Both the position numbers and the translations under genes were made by a program. The notes under the pieces were generated by a model. It did not search any database, was not told the DNA's origin, and was given only the letters and a program-made list of their open reading frames with translations. From contig NZ_NMVQ01000047.1 in assembly GCF_002250625.1 (NCBI RefSeq), forward strand, positions 62,001-126,000: a stretch of 64,000 bases of DNA. The letters run 5' to 3'. The stretch's first letter is position 1; every line of letters begins with the position of its first letter. Source of the stretch: Enemella dayhoffiae (GTDB lineage Bacteria; Actinomycetota; Actinomycetes; Propionibacteriales; Propionibacteriaceae). Positions 49,283 to 59,240 of the stretch are shown here, piece after piece.

Positions 49283-49753
49283 ATGGCCTTCAGGCCACCC
49301 ACACAGGTATTCCAGGACCACATCGACCTTCCTGTCCCGATCCGCGGGGACGTGAAGACGTACCGCATCGAGTCGGTGTCGATCCGTACCGGCCAGTTCG
49401 TGCAGGAGCTCTCGTCGCTGATGATCGCAGCCCAACAGGGGCAGGAAATCAGCGACGCCGACCGCGAGCGGTTGAAGCTGGACGACGACCAGGAGCAGGA
49501 GTTCAAGAAGGCTCTGCTCGGTGAGGCCTACGACCAGATGGTCGACGACGGCGTGTCGTGGGAGGCGATGAAGATCGTCACCCAGACCGTCATGTACTGG
49601 ACCGTCCACAACCGCGAGGCTGCCGAGGAGTTCTGGGAGGCGGCCATGGTGGAGGCCCCAAAAGCGCCGAACAGGGAGACCCGTCGGCGTTCGGAGAAGT
49701 CGACCCAGAAACAGGGCTCGCCCGCTGGTACGACGAAGACCAGCAAGAAGTAG
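49283..49753 (+). CDS. Tail assembly chaperone G (unshifted product)
   Basis: A 156-aa protein that coats the tape measure during tail assembly. RPPTQVFQDHIDLPVPIRGD opens it. The C-terminus after the slip site (RRSEKSTQKQGSPAG) is basic and disordered. ATG 49283 after AGGAGGA. The reading frame is open across 49657-49663, where ribosomes may slip back into the second frame. Confidence 0.8.
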   Translation: MAFRPPTQVFQDHIDLPVPIRGDVKTYRIESVSIRTGQFVQELSSLMIAAQQGQEISDADRERLKLDDDQEQEFKKALLGEAYDQMVDDGVSWEAMKIVTQTVMYWTVHNREAAEEFWEAAMVEAPKAPNRETRRRSEKSTQKQGSPAGTTKTSKK

Positions 49754-49995
49754 CCGGGTACGACTGGCAGGACATCTTCGGTCACTGGCCGCTCGTCGAA
49801 TCCGACCTGCACGAGTTCTACGGCGTCGACCTTGGGGCGCCCGGGATCCTTGACAACCGCTCGTGGCACTGGCTCCGCACACGCATTGAGGGGCTCCTGT
49901 CCCGCCCGCCGATGGTGGCCGGACACAAACAGGACGGCTCCCCCGTTCTGATCCAGACCACCCGAATCGCACTGCAGCTCAGCCCATCCGCGTAA
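49283..49995 (+). CDS. Tail assembly chaperone GT (-1 frameshift fusion)
   Basis: The product of a predicted -1 shift at 49657-49663. After the shift the chain reads PKSAEQGDPSAFGEVDPETG and a folded T domain (GYDWQDIFGHWPLVESDLHE, LLSRPPMVAGHKQ). The second frame has no proper start of its own near the join. This gpG/gpGT pair before the tape measure is standard in siphoviruses. Predicted length is about 237 residues. Confidence 0.8.
49657..49663 (+). other. Programmed -1 frameshift slippery heptamer
   Basis: CCCAAAA read as C-CCA-AAA in the zero frame is a canonical X-XXY-YYZ heptamer. A GC-rich segment follows, which may form a stimulating structure. Confidence 0.85.
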
Positions 49996-50005
49996 GGAGG
50001 TGATC

Positions 50006-53000
50006 ATGTCTCTCGACCTGGGGACCCTCTCTCTGACGATCGAAGCCGATGATCGCCTCACCGGGAAACTCCGAGGACTCGGCCGCGACGTGGACCGGAT
50101 GCGCGGAGAGATGGACCGCGGCGGCCTGGGGGCTGGGCGGTCCCTGGCCGACGGGTTCTCTGCGGGCGCCCAGGCCATCTTCGGCACCTTCGCGAAGATC
50201 AGTGGGGCTGTCGCAGCACTCGGTCTCGTCCAGATGGGCAAGATGGGCATCGAGGCCGGGATCAAGACGGCCGCCGGTATGGAGCAGGCCGAAATCGCCT
50301 TCACCACCATGCTCGGCTCGGGGCAGAAGGCCCAGGGGTTCCTCAACCAGCTGCAGCAGTTCGCCGCCAAGACCCCGTTCGAGTTCCCCGAGTTGCAGAC
50401 CGCCGCATCGTCGCTGATCTCGATCGGGATCGACGCCAACAAGGTCATCCCGATCATGACCACTCTCGGCAACGTGACCTCCGGCATGGGCACCGGCTCG
50501 GAGGGCGTGAAGCGCGCCACCGTTGCGCTGCAGCAGATGAACGCTGCCGGACGCATCACCGCAGAAGACCTGAACCAGTTGCGCGATGCCGGCATCCCTG
50601 TCTATGACCTGCTCGCAGCCGCCACCGGAAAGAGCAAGCAGGAGGTCGCCGACCTCGCACAGAAGGGCAAGCTCGGGCGCAAGGAGCTTGGGCAGCTGAT
50701 GTCGGCACTCGAATCCGGCAAGGGCATGGAGCGCTTCGCGGGGCTGATGGACAAACAGTCCGCCTCGCTGTCCGGCATGATCTCGACGTTCAAGGACACT
50801 GTGAACGTCGGGATGGCGCAGGCACTCCAGCCGATGATTCCACTGATCAAGCAGTCCCTGGGCTGGCTGTCGGAATCCGTGCTACCCAAGGTCGTTTCTG
50901 GATTCCAGGTCGCTGCGCTCGGGCTCACTCACTTCGTCGCCGGCTGGCAGTCGCAGGAGGCGGGTCTTACCGGAATGGCCCTGTGGGGGCAAAAGGCCGC
51001 CCACTACTTCGACCTGGTCACCTCTGCGGTCCGAGGCGTCATCGGCGTACTGGTGCAGGGTGACTATCAGGGCCAGTTCTGGCAGAAGTTCGGCATCGAG
51101 GAGGACTCCCCTATCATCGGGGTGCTCTTCAATGTGCGCGAGACCGTAATCGGGCTGGTGGGCTCGATTCAGGACAACTGGGCCGAGTTCGTCGACGTGC
51201 TGCAGGGCGGCGAGGGCGACGGGTCGCCGTGGCTGATGTCGATCGCCACTGTCATTCGTGAACTGTGGGTCAGTCTCTCCACTGCCGACTGGGCTGGCAT
51301 CGGCAACACGATCACCACGATGTTCACCAACCTCGGCAATGCCGACATTCAGCTCCCTGATATGTCCGGGGTGCTCGGTGTCGCCACGGCTGGGCTGGAG
51401 CTGCTCGCCAACAACATGGACAAGGTTGTCGCGGCCCTGCCGTGGCTGATCGGGCTGATGGCTGCATGGAAGGGGCTGCAGGCCGCCAACAATCTGCTGG
51501 GCAGGGATTCCGCGATCGGTATGGGGATGCAGCTGGCGGGCAATATCGCTCTGACCGCATCGAACTTCTCACTGGCGGCGTCCATGCGCTCGGTCAGTGC
51601 AGCTCAAGCTACGCAGAACACTGCCGAGTCGGTGGGGCTGCTCACCCGCATCCGCACCACCGCCGCAACTGTGGCGAAGACCGCTGCGGAATGGGCGGCT
51701 GGGGCGGCGACCCGTGCCGCCGCAGCAGGTCAGTGGCTGCTCAACGCAGCGATGACGGCAAACCCGATCGGCATTGTGGTGGTGGCCATCGCCGCCCTGG
51801 TGGCCGGAATCATCTGGGCATACAACAACGTCGGGTGGTTCCGCGACGGCCTGAATGCCGCCTGGAAGGTGATCTCGGCCGGGGCGCTGTGGCTGTGGAA
51901 CAACGGCATCAAGCCTGCATTTGACGGAATCGTTGCGGTTCTGTCCGGAGTGGCCGCCTGGGTGACAGGTGTCTTCGTTGCCGGCTGGGGGCTGCTGCGC
52001 ACCTATCTGATCGACCCGCTCGTGCAGGCTGGGACTGCGATCGCTGCATGGTGGTCCAGCACCTCCGCCTTCTTCGGCGAGTGGGGTGCGTGGATCGCCT
52101 CTGTCTTCGCCGCCGCCTGGGGCGTGCTCTACATCATCCTCATGCTGCCGATCCGGCTGGCGCAGATCGGGATTGACCTGGCGTGGCGGGGCATCGTCTT
52201 CGCGTTCAATGCAGCGAAGGATTTCGTACTGACCACCTTCGCCGTCGCGTGGGCGCTGGTGGAGACCTACCTGCTGGACCCGATGCGCCGAGTCTGGGCT
52301 GGAATCCAGTGGGTCTGGTCCGTGGTCACCGCGTCGTTCGTCGCGTTCTGGGGTTGGATCACCGGCGTCTTCGTGGGCTGGTGGAATCAGATCGAGCCCT
52401 ACATCATGGGACCGCTTCGCCTGGCGAAGGATGGCCTTGAGTGGGTCTGGAATGTCGCCATCGTCGGCTCGTTCACTGCGGCTTGGAACTGGGTGACCAG
52501 CACCTTTATGGGTTGGTGGCGTAGCCTCACTGATCTACTGAAGGGGCCGATCGATACCGCGAAGGGATTCATCGACGGGATCCTGGGCGGAATCAAAGAA
52601 TCCTTCCGGCTGACCGTCGAGGCCATCTCCTCAATCTGGGGTGGAGTCAAGGCCGCGGTCCGCGCCCCGATCGTCATCGCGGTCAAGGTCGGCAACTCGC
52701 TGGTCGACGGATTCAACACCTTGGCGGAGTTTGTGGAGCTCCCGAAGGCCCCGCGCATCGCCGACGTGCCAGAGTTCCAGACCGGCGGTCGGGTGAACCT
52801 GCCTTGGTCGGCTGGCGAGCGCGACCCCTATCTCGGCTTCACCCCGCGGGGCGCTTTCCGCTTCGAGGGTGAGGAATCCATCATCTCTCGGGCCAACACG
52901 AAGCGGATGGATGCCCAATACCCGGGGGCATTGGATCACATCATCGCAACCGGGACGCTTCCCGCGTACGCCGGCGGTGGTCGCGTCCACCCCGTGCCCG

Positions 53001-54208
53001 GCTATCCGGTGAACTGGGGACGCGGCTATCACGGCGTGGATCGCGGCTTGGACATTCCTGCACCGACCGGGACACCGGTGGTGGCGATGCGGGACAGTGC
53101 CGTACTGGCTACCAACCGGTGGGGCTACTCGTACGGTAATCACGTCCGCACGTCCGATGGTGCGGTCTACGCGCACCTGTCACAGATCCTCGTCAGCATC
53201 GGGCAGATGCTGCGTGCCGGGCAGGTCCTCGGCGCTGTCGGTTCCACCGGCAACTCGACCGGACCACACTTGCATGTCACCGCCTACGACGGGGAGTCGG
53301 CGGTCGGGAAGATCATCGGCGCCAATATGGGCGTCGTCCAGCAGGCGGTCAACTACGTGGGGCAACTCAAGGACAAGTTCGCCGGCCCACTGAGGGACCT
53401 TCTTGGCGCCGGCGATCATCCGATGGCGAAGATTGTCCGATCGATCCCGACCCGAGTCGCCGACGGGATGGTCAACATGGTCAAGGGCGCGGCCGATCGG
53501 ATGATGGCCGTCTCCGATAATGTGTCCGCCTCAACCCAGTCCGGTCCGAACCTGCTCGCGCAGATGTTCGGCATCGCGAAGGGTTGGGGGCTGGAGCGGC
53601 GCATTGCGCACATCATGGGCATCACGATGATGCAGGAGGCGTCCGGGCAGCTCGACTTCTCCCCGGATGAGAACAGCGACGTGGGTCCGTTCCAGCAGCG
53701 GACCCCCCGCGACGGTTCGATTCAGGCGCTCAACAACTTGGAGTACGCCATGCGGGTGTTCCTGTACGGCACCACGGCACGTCCGGGCAACGGGGATGGC
53801 GGCGGCTATCACGTGCCCGGACTGTTCGACAAGAACTGGCGCGGCATGGGGCTCGGGCAGGCCGCGCAGGCCGTCCAGGTATCGGCCTACCCGTCGTACT
53901 ACGACAAGTGGATCCCGTTTGTTGACCGGGCGCTGACGGCCAACGGCTATGCCTCCGGCACGTTCTCTGCCGCCCGCGGCTTCAACTGGACCAGCGAGAA
54001 AGCCGCCGAGCTCGTCCTGAACCCGCAGCTCCGTCGCTACGACGGAGGCGAGCGCGTACTGAACGGATCCGACACTGCAGCGCTGCTCGGAAAGCCGAAG
54101 GAGCGAGAGTTCCACTACCACGCCCGTGAGGTTCGCACGGACCCGCGCCGTGACGCCGAGGACGCCGCCTGGATGTGGCTCGACGCTTTCGAGAGGGGCT
54201 ATGCATGA
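50006..54208 (+). CDS. Tape measure protein with M23 peptidase domain
   Basis: A 1,400-aa tail-length protein. The N-terminal 250 residues have the conserved tape-measure block (EIAFTTMLGSGQKAQGFLN, RITAEDLNQLRDAGIPVYDL). A long hydrophobic/Trp-rich middle with about 25 repeats-like segments spans the membrane. Residues about 995-1095 are an M23 zinc endopeptidase: HGVDRGLDIP and GPHLHV. Near 1195-1330 a lysozyme-like region (HIMGITMMQEASGQLDF and DVGPFQQRTPRDGS) follows. ATG 50006 after AAGGAGG. It also marks the tail as about 200 nm by the usual 1.5 A per residue rule (family knowledge). Confidence 0.9.
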   Translation: MSLDLGTLSLTIEADDRLTGKLRGLGRDVDRMRGEMDRGGLGAGRSLADGFSAGAQAIFGTFAKISGAVAALGLVQMGKMGIEAGIKTAAGMEQAEIAFTTMLGSGQKAQGFLNQLQQFAAKTPFEFPELQTAASSLISIGIDANKVIPIMTTLGNVTSGMGTGSEGVKRATVALQQMNAAGRITAEDLNQLRDAGIPVYDLLAAATGKSKQEVADLAQKGKLGRKELGQLMSALESGKGMERFAGLMDKQSASLSGMISTFKDTVNVGMAQALQPMIPLIKQSLGWLSESVLPKVVSGFQVAALGLTHFVAGWQSQEAGLTGMALWGQKAAHYFDLVTSAVRGVIGVLVQGDYQGQFWQKFGIEEDSPIIGVLFNVRETVIGLVGSIQDNWAEFVDVLQGGEGDGSPWLMSIATVIRELWVSLSTADWAGIGNTITTMFTNLGNADIQLPDMSGVLGVATAGLELLANNMDKVVAALPWLIGLMAAWKGLQAANNLLGRDSAIGMGMQLAGNIALTASNFSLAASMRSVSAAQATQNTAESVGLLTRIRTTAATVAKTAAEWAAGAATRAAAAGQWLLNAAMTANPIGIVVVAIAALVAGIIWAYNNVGWFRDGLNAAWKVISAGALWLWNNGIKPAFDGIVAVLSGVAAWVTGVFVAGWGLLRTYLIDPLVQAGTAIAAWWSSTSAFFGEWGAWIASVFAAAWGVLYIILMLPIRLAQIGIDLAWRGIVFAFNAAKDFVLTTFAVAWALVETYLLDPMRRVWAGIQWVWSVVTASFVAFWGWITGVFVGWWNQIEPYIMGPLRLAKDGLEWVWNVAIVGSFTAAWNWVTSTFMGWWRSLTDLLKGPIDTAKGFIDGILGGIKESFRLTVEAISSIWGGVKAAVRAPIVIAVKVGNSLVDGFNTLAEFVELPKAPRIADVPEFQTGGRVNLPWSAGERDPYLGFTPRGAFRFEGEESIISRANTKRMDAQYPGALDHIIATGTLPAYAGGGRVHPVPGYPVNWGRGYHGVDRGLDIPAPTGTPVVAMRDSAVLATNRWGYSYGNHVRTSDGAVYAHLSQILVSIGQMLRAGQVLGAVGSTGNSTGPHLHVTAYDGESAVGKIIGANMGVVQQAVNYVGQLKDKFAGPLRDLLGAGDHPMAKIVRSIPTRVADGMVNMVKGAADRMMAVSDNVSASTQSGPNLLAQMFGIAKGWGLERRIAHIMGITMMQEASGQLDFSPDENSDVGPFQQRTPRDGSIQALNNLEYAMRVFLYGTTARPGNGDGGGYHVPGLFDKNWRGMGLGQAAQAVQVSAYPSYYDKWIPFVDRALTANGYASGTFSAARGFNWTSEKAAELVLNPQLRRYDGGERVLNGSDTAALLGKPKEREFHYHAREVRTDPRRDAEDAAWMWLDAFERGYA

Positions 54209-55089
54209 GGACCCTCACATTCACCGACGGACACGCTCTGCAACTCGCCGCCTCCCGACTGGGCGAGTCTGCCGATCCCAGAGCTCGGGCTCGGGTGACC
54301 AAGTTGGAGGGCTGGGTTGACGGTGCATCGCCGGAAACCGAGTGGGTGAACCGGATCTCCGATGGGCTGTTTCCCGCGGAGACAAGGCACGGCGGGCGCA
54401 AGCTCACGATCGGCGTCCGGGAATGGCTGCCGTCAGCACGGGAGACCATCGCTCGCGCTCGGCAGGTTGGCGGCTCGTTCCCCTCAGGGATGGGCTCCGG
54501 GGTGTTGACTGTGGCTGACGAGTTTGACACCATCTCCGCGGTCTCGCTCGCGCTGGATGGCAACCGCAAGGTTCGCTACTCGGTCGACTCGTGCATGGTC
54601 GAGTGGGAGCTCCCCCTCATCTCTCCCGATCCCTACCTGTATGGGGTTCCGCAGGCGATGCGGATTGTCACCCCCGGCGCGGGGCGGGGTTTGGTGTGGC
54701 CGCTGTTCCGGAACAAGGCCGGCCAGCAGATCGGGCGACTCGACTGGGGCACCCCGGACGAGTCCGACACGGAACCGCTGACGAACACCGGGAACGCGAC
54801 CGCCTATCCGGTGGTGCGGGTTCACGGGAACTTCCCGGCCGGGTTCGAGCTCGTTCTCGCCGCCGGTGGGTGGCATCGGATCGTTTTCAACGCCGACATC
54901 CGGGGGCGGGAGATTGTCGTGGACTTCGCCGGGTCGGTGACAGTCGACGGGGTCGACATGACGTGGGCGTTGAGCGAACGCGGCTGGGCCGGGGTGGAGC
55001 CGGGACAGCAAATGTCTGCCTCGATCCGGTCGCTGTCGGCGGAAGGGTCCGGCACCGCTGATGTGGAACTTCGGGCCACGTATCTCTAA
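54205..55089 (+). CDS. Distal tail protein
   Basis: A 294-aa protein. ADPRARARVTKLEGWVDGAS and the central ESISAVSLALDG-like region (DEFDTISAVSLALDGNRK) plus PLISPDPYLYG match actinophage Dit proteins. The C-terminal galectin-like domain ends FNADIRGREIVVDFAG. ATG 54205 overlaps the tape measure stop. Confidence 0.78.
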   Translation: MRTLTFTDGHALQLAASRLGESADPRARARVTKLEGWVDGASPETEWVNRISDGLFPAETRHGGRKLTIGVREWLPSARETIARARQVGGSFPSGMGSGVLTVADEFDTISAVSLALDGNRKVRYSVDSCMVEWELPLISPDPYLYGVPQAMRIVTPGAGRGLVWPLFRNKAGQQIGRLDWGTPDESDTEPLTNTGNATAYPVVRVHGNFPAGFELVLAAGGWHRIVFNADIRGREIVVDFAGSVTVDGVDMTWALSERGWAGVEPGQQMSASIRSLSAEGSGTADVELRATYL

Positions 55090-55107
55090 GCAGGAAAGGA
55101 TAATCTG

Positions 55108-55956
55108 ATGGGCCAGTTCGGCTTGGATGATGCTCTATCCCCCACGGTCCCCGAGGACATGCAGCGGGTGATTCAGGCAATGTACCCGACCGCCTCAACC
55201 GGGCCGATCATGATCGGTGGCGGTGTTGCGGGCCGCTCCGACATGGCGTATGGCTACACGGCGGGTGCGGGAATCGTCGGCACCGCACACGGTGGTGTGA
55301 TCGTGACTTGGCTGGCCGGTCAGACCGCGCCGGTGCCGCAGCCTGCCACGTCCCGACTGGACATAGTGTATGTGGGTCTCGATGGTGCGGTTCGTGTCGC
55401 AGCCGGCACCGCACCGCCTGCGGGATCGTGCGTGCTGGACAAGATGCGGCTGCAGGCCGGGAGCACCTCCACAGCGTCTGCTACCCGTGAGTGGGACAAG
55501 AACTATGCCATGCCCTACGGCGGATCCGAGGGCTATCTGGACATGGACATTCACCCGTTGACGAATGCGCCGGTCTCCCGCACGTGGCACACGTTCTCCA
55601 CCCTGGATTTCACGGTGCGAACCGATCGGCACATTGACGTGATCGCGAGGCAGGCTGTCACCTCATATCCGCCTGCGAGCCTGCCAGACTCGGATATGCG
55701 AAAGCTCGGGCCGGGCTCGATGCTGTACGCCTTCAACCTCGACGGCGTGCTGATGGAGTCGATGGAGGTGCCGTTCGACCGCAGATGGACAGCGCACTAT
55801 GCCGGCTGCCGGGCGTGGAAGGTCCAAGCGGGCACGCACCAAATCAGGATCGACCGCATGTGTACCTGGGGTGCGGATCCCGTCAGGTTCGGCGGCGGGG
55901 TGGACAAGTTCGTTGGCGAGATGGCGGCGGTGCTGGACGTTGGGGTGGCCGAGTAG
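55108..55956 (+). CDS. Minor tail protein
   Basis: A 282-aa protein. GQFGLDDALSPTVPEDMQRV at the N-terminus, a Gly-rich stretch (IGGGVAGRSDMAYGYTAGAG) and a beta-rich C-terminus (LVWRRxx absent; KVQAGTHQIRIDRMCTWG). It follows Dit as in many actinophages, probably a baseplate or tip protein. ATG 55108 after AGGAAAGGA. Confidence 0.65.
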   Translation: MGQFGLDDALSPTVPEDMQRVIQAMYPTASTGPIMIGGGVAGRSDMAYGYTAGAGIVGTAHGGVIVTWLAGQTAPVPQPATSRLDIVYVGLDGAVRVAAGTAPPAGSCVLDKMRLQAGSTSTASATREWDKNYAMPYGGSEGYLDMDIHPLTNAPVSRTWHTFSTLDFTVRTDRHIDVIARQAVTSYPPASLPDSDMRKLGPGSMLYAFNLDGVLMESMEVPFDRRWTAHYAGCRAWKVQAGTHQIRIDRMCTWGADPVRFGGGVDKFVGEMAAVLDVGVAE

Positions 55957-57273
55957 ATGTACTCGGTCCGGCTGGCCGACACGCTCACCGGGCAGGTTGG
56001 TGCGACTCTTCCGGCTGCCGCAACCGGTTCGTGGGCTGATGCGATCAACGGTCCCACCTCGTGCGAGGTGAAGGTTCCTACGTCGTGGCTGCTGCGACAG
56101 CCTCGGGAGCGGTGGGCGGCGTGGTCGGCGTCGCTGCTGGTGTGCTGGGACGGGCATCCGCTGGTGTGGGGACCGATCCTTGATGATCCCGAGGGCGACG
56201 AGAAGTTCGTGACGTTGAAGGCGGGCGGGCTGTGGTCGCTGCTGGCGCACCGTGTGGTCACTGATCGGGACTACGGCGATGCCGGGGTGACGCGGGCGCA
56301 GATCACCGCGACAGCGATGGGCTGGCTGAAAGACCGCGCCCCCGAAGATGTGGCACGTAAGGCGGTCAACGAACTCTTGGATTCCGGCGCGTATGCGGCG
56401 GGGTCGTGGACGGGTGACAAGTGGTCGGCGCCGGTCCCGGAGGGGGATCCGATCATCTACCATCTGCAGGCGTGGCGCGGCTACCACGGCGCGACTTTGG
56501 GTGAGTCTGTGGTGGCACTCCGTGAGGGGTCGCTGGGTACGATCGCCCGACGTTTGGTGGAGCTCGCGCAGCTCCGGCCGAACGGCTGGTTTCCGATCCG
56601 CTACGCCTCCCCCGAAGAGCTCGGCACCAACCGGGAGCGGACCTATGAGGGGTTCAACCTGGGCAACAACTCCGTGGCGAAGCGTTTGGAGGAGATCTCC
56701 GAGGTGGTCAACGGTCCGGATCTTGCGTTTCGGCCGGAGTGGGTTCCGGGCATGGAGGGTTCGCGGGTGCAGTGGGCGATGTGTCACGGCACCGAGGCGA
56801 TGCCGGAGTTGTGGCAGGAACACTCTCATGTGCTGGATCTCACCGCCAGGAAGGGCAAGGCGGTCGCTAAGAAACTCACCTCCAAGTTCCTCCCGGTGCG
56901 CAGGGTGTATGCGACGGGTGCGGGGCAGGACCAGGGGACGCTGATCCGGGTCGAGACCGAGCCGGAGGTGCAGGGCCTTCCGCATTTGGAGACGGTGATC
57001 GCGGATACGCAGGTCGAGGATTGGGCGCTGCTGTCGGCGCGGGCGCGGGGCGTGTTGGAGCAGGGCCGACAGGTCCAGCTTGCGGCTTCGGTGTCGGCGC
57101 ACGATTTCCCGCCACACACCAACTGGGCGGGCGAGGCGTGGGATGTGCACATGCCGGGCGGGTTTGTGCAGCTCGAAAAGGGCACCTACCGAATGCGGTG
57201 CCTGTCCCGCAGCGGGAAGTTCGACTCGCACGTGGTCGATTTGGAAATGCAGCCGGAGGAGATGATCGCATGA
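55957..57273 (+). CDS. Minor tail protein (Gp37-like tip protein)
   Basis: A 438-aa protein. The opening MYSVRLADTLTGQVGATLPA and RERWAAWSASLLVCWDGHPL fit the siphovirus Gp37-like tail-tip family. The C-terminal half has AKKLTSKFLPVRRVYATGAG. ATG 55957 is directly after the preceding stop. The stop overlaps the next gene (ATGA). Confidence 0.7.
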   Translation: MYSVRLADTLTGQVGATLPAAATGSWADAINGPTSCEVKVPTSWLLRQPRERWAAWSASLLVCWDGHPLVWGPILDDPEGDEKFVTLKAGGLWSLLAHRVVTDRDYGDAGVTRAQITATAMGWLKDRAPEDVARKAVNELLDSGAYAAGSWTGDKWSAPVPEGDPIIYHLQAWRGYHGATLGESVVALREGSLGTIARRLVELAQLRPNGWFPIRYASPEELGTNRERTYEGFNLGNNSVAKRLEEISEVVNGPDLAFRPEWVPGMEGSRVQWAMCHGTEAMPELWQEHSHVLDLTARKGKAVAKKLTSKFLPVRRVYATGAGQDQGTLIRVETEPEVQGLPHLETVIADTQVEDWALLSARARGVLEQGRQVQLAASVSAHDFPPHTNWAGEAWDVHMPGGFVQLEKGTYRMRCLSRSGKFDSHVVDLEMQPEEMIA

Positions 57274-59240
57274 AGCGCACGAATCTGCACGAGGGGCCAG
57301 CCGCCCAGATCGGGCGTTTGGTGGGGGGCGTGAAGCGTCTCGCGGAGGCTGCGCACACCCGTCCCTCAGGGGTGCAGGTGCTTCGGCCTGGGGCGGATGT
57401 GTCATGGGAGGGGTCGAGCGGCACGCCCGTCTCGGTGCGGGAGACGGCTGCGCAGGCCGACCAACTCGCCGAGGAACTGGCGGCTGCCGAGGTCACGCTC
57501 GCGGAAGCTCGGGACCGGCTGGAGCAGGCCGAGGCAGACATTTCCGCTGCTGCCGAACAGGTGGCGGATGCGCTCGCGACCGCGCAGCAGGCACGTGATG
57601 CGGTAGCAACGAAGGCAACCATCCTCACCGGAACAGCGGAACCGACCCCTGCCGATGCGGACGGGCAGGACGAGGGCACCTTGTGGCGGGTGACCGACAC
57701 CTCCGGCACGCGCGAGTGGGTGCTGCGCTCGGGCCAGTGGCAGCCGGTCCTGCCGGTGCTGGACGTGTCCCGGCTGACGGTGACCGACACGGCGCGCATG
57801 GCACAGGTCGCGGCAGAGAAGATCATCGCGGACGCTGGCTATTACGGCTTGGTCACCACCGACCTGCTGGTGGCAGGGCAGGCTGATATCGGCAATGCGA
57901 TTGCGCAGAAGTTCGCGGCCGCGTTGGCCAGCATCATCAAAGCCCGGATCGAGAACCTGGAGGTCACCGAGGGCGCCACGATCAGTGACGCGGTGATCCA
58001 GAAGCTTTCCACGCAGCAGATCAGCTCGCGGGAGTTCAAGGCCATCGCGGCTGACGGGTCGTGGTCCGGGATGATGCCGGAGGGCTTCCTCGCCTACGAC
58101 AAGGATGGCGGCCTCACGCTCCGGCTGAATGGCCGCGACAACATCGTCACGGGCAAGTTCGCGACCGCCCTCACCGGCCCACGGGTCGAGTTGTCCAACG
58201 ACATCTGGGGCGGGAGCTTCTGGTCCGGAATGCGTTTCTGGGGCAACGACACCACGCTGATCCCCGCTGAGGCGAAACTGTTGGGGCAAGGCGCGTGGAC
58301 CAACCAGGGCGTGACGTTCGACCCGGGAACCCTGTTCTTCACCAGTGCCTACACCGATTCGGGGGCAAAGGCGCGGGGCGAGGTCGCGATCGGGCCGAAC
58401 TTCATCGACCTCAACCTCACCAGCGGGGCGGGCTCCTATCAGCCTGCCCGCATCCAGATGCGCAAAGACTCAGTCCTGCTGCGCACCAGCTCAGGGAGGG
58501 TTGAGGTCATCCCGTCCGGGGCGTCCCTGGAGTCCGAGGGCAAGGGTTACCTCCGCGTCGATGCGAGCGGCATCGAGGCATTCGTCGATCACCCCCAGGA
58601 CGCCCTCCTGTTTGGTGCCAGAAACGGCCGCTTCTACGTGGGCCAGCGCGACATCTATGGGGCAATCACGGAACGGTTCGCCATCTACTCGGACGGCACC
58701 GGGGCGAAACTGCTGGGCTCTAATCTGCTGACGGAAGCCAGACTTGCCGGGAACGGCTCGGCCACGACCGTGGCCCGATCTGATCATCTCCACGATGGCC
58801 GCTATGCCTACGCCACACACTCCCACCCGCTTCCCGACATCCAGTGCCTGCGCCGCTCAAACATCGACTACTACATCAACAACGGCGCGGCATCGCGGAT
58901 CAACTTTGACCTCGGCACGCTCGGGTCCGGCATGTCGTGGGACGGCACTAACCGCCAGTTGGTGATCGATACCGCCGGGCTGTACGAAGTCTGCTTTGGA
59001 GTCTCCACCGACACTGCGTCCGGAACCCCTGCCTGGTATCCCCGGCTGCAGTTCAACGGGACCACCCTCTACACCGCGCGTACCGCACCCAACACCGGAG
59101 TGATGGAGACCAAGACACTGCGCTGCCCTGCCGGGTCACGAATCTCGGTGGAGGTCGCCAACTTCACCGGGGTCCAGATGCACGTCATGAGCAACGCCGA
59201 CCTGACGTACCTGTCCGCGATCCTCGTAGGAGTCATCTGA
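57270..59240 (+). CDS. Probable receptor-binding minor tail protein with C1q/TNF-like head
   Basis: A 656-aa protein. Residues about 50-110 form a trimer-like coiled coil (AEELAAAEVTLAEARDRLEQ). The middle is beta-rich and fibre-like. The last 130 residues resemble a C1q/TNF-type jelly roll (NNGAASRINFDLGTLGSGMS, VIDTAGLYEVCFGVST, SRISVEVANFTGVQM). Such heads bind host surface glycans. ATG 57270 overlaps the previous stop. Confidence 0.72.
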   Translation: MKRTNLHEGPAAQIGRLVGGVKRLAEAAHTRPSGVQVLRPGADVSWEGSSGTPVSVRETAAQADQLAEELAAAEVTLAEARDRLEQAEADISAAAEQVADALATAQQARDAVATKATILTGTAEPTPADADGQDEGTLWRVTDTSGTREWVLRSGQWQPVLPVLDVSRLTVTDTARMAQVAAEKIIADAGYYGLVTTDLLVAGQADIGNAIAQKFAAALASIIKARIENLEVTEGATISDAVIQKLSTQQISSREFKAIAADGSWSGMMPEGFLAYDKDGGLTLRLNGRDNIVTGKFATALTGPRVELSNDIWGGSFWSGMRFWGNDTTLIPAEAKLLGQGAWTNQGVTFDPGTLFFTSAYTDSGAKARGEVAIGPNFIDLNLTSGAGSYQPARIQMRKDSVLLRTSSGRVEVIPSGASLESEGKGYLRVDASGIEAFVDHPQDALLFGARNGRFYVGQRDIYGAITERFAIYSDGTGAKLLGSNLLTEARLAGNGSATTVARSDHLHDGRYAYATHSHPLPDIQCLRRSNIDYYINNGAASRINFDLGTLGSGMSWDGTNRQLVIDTAGLYEVCFGVSTDTASGTPAWYPRLQFNGTTLYTARTAPNTGVMETKTLRCPAGSRISVEVANFTGVQMHVMSNADLTYLSAILVGVI

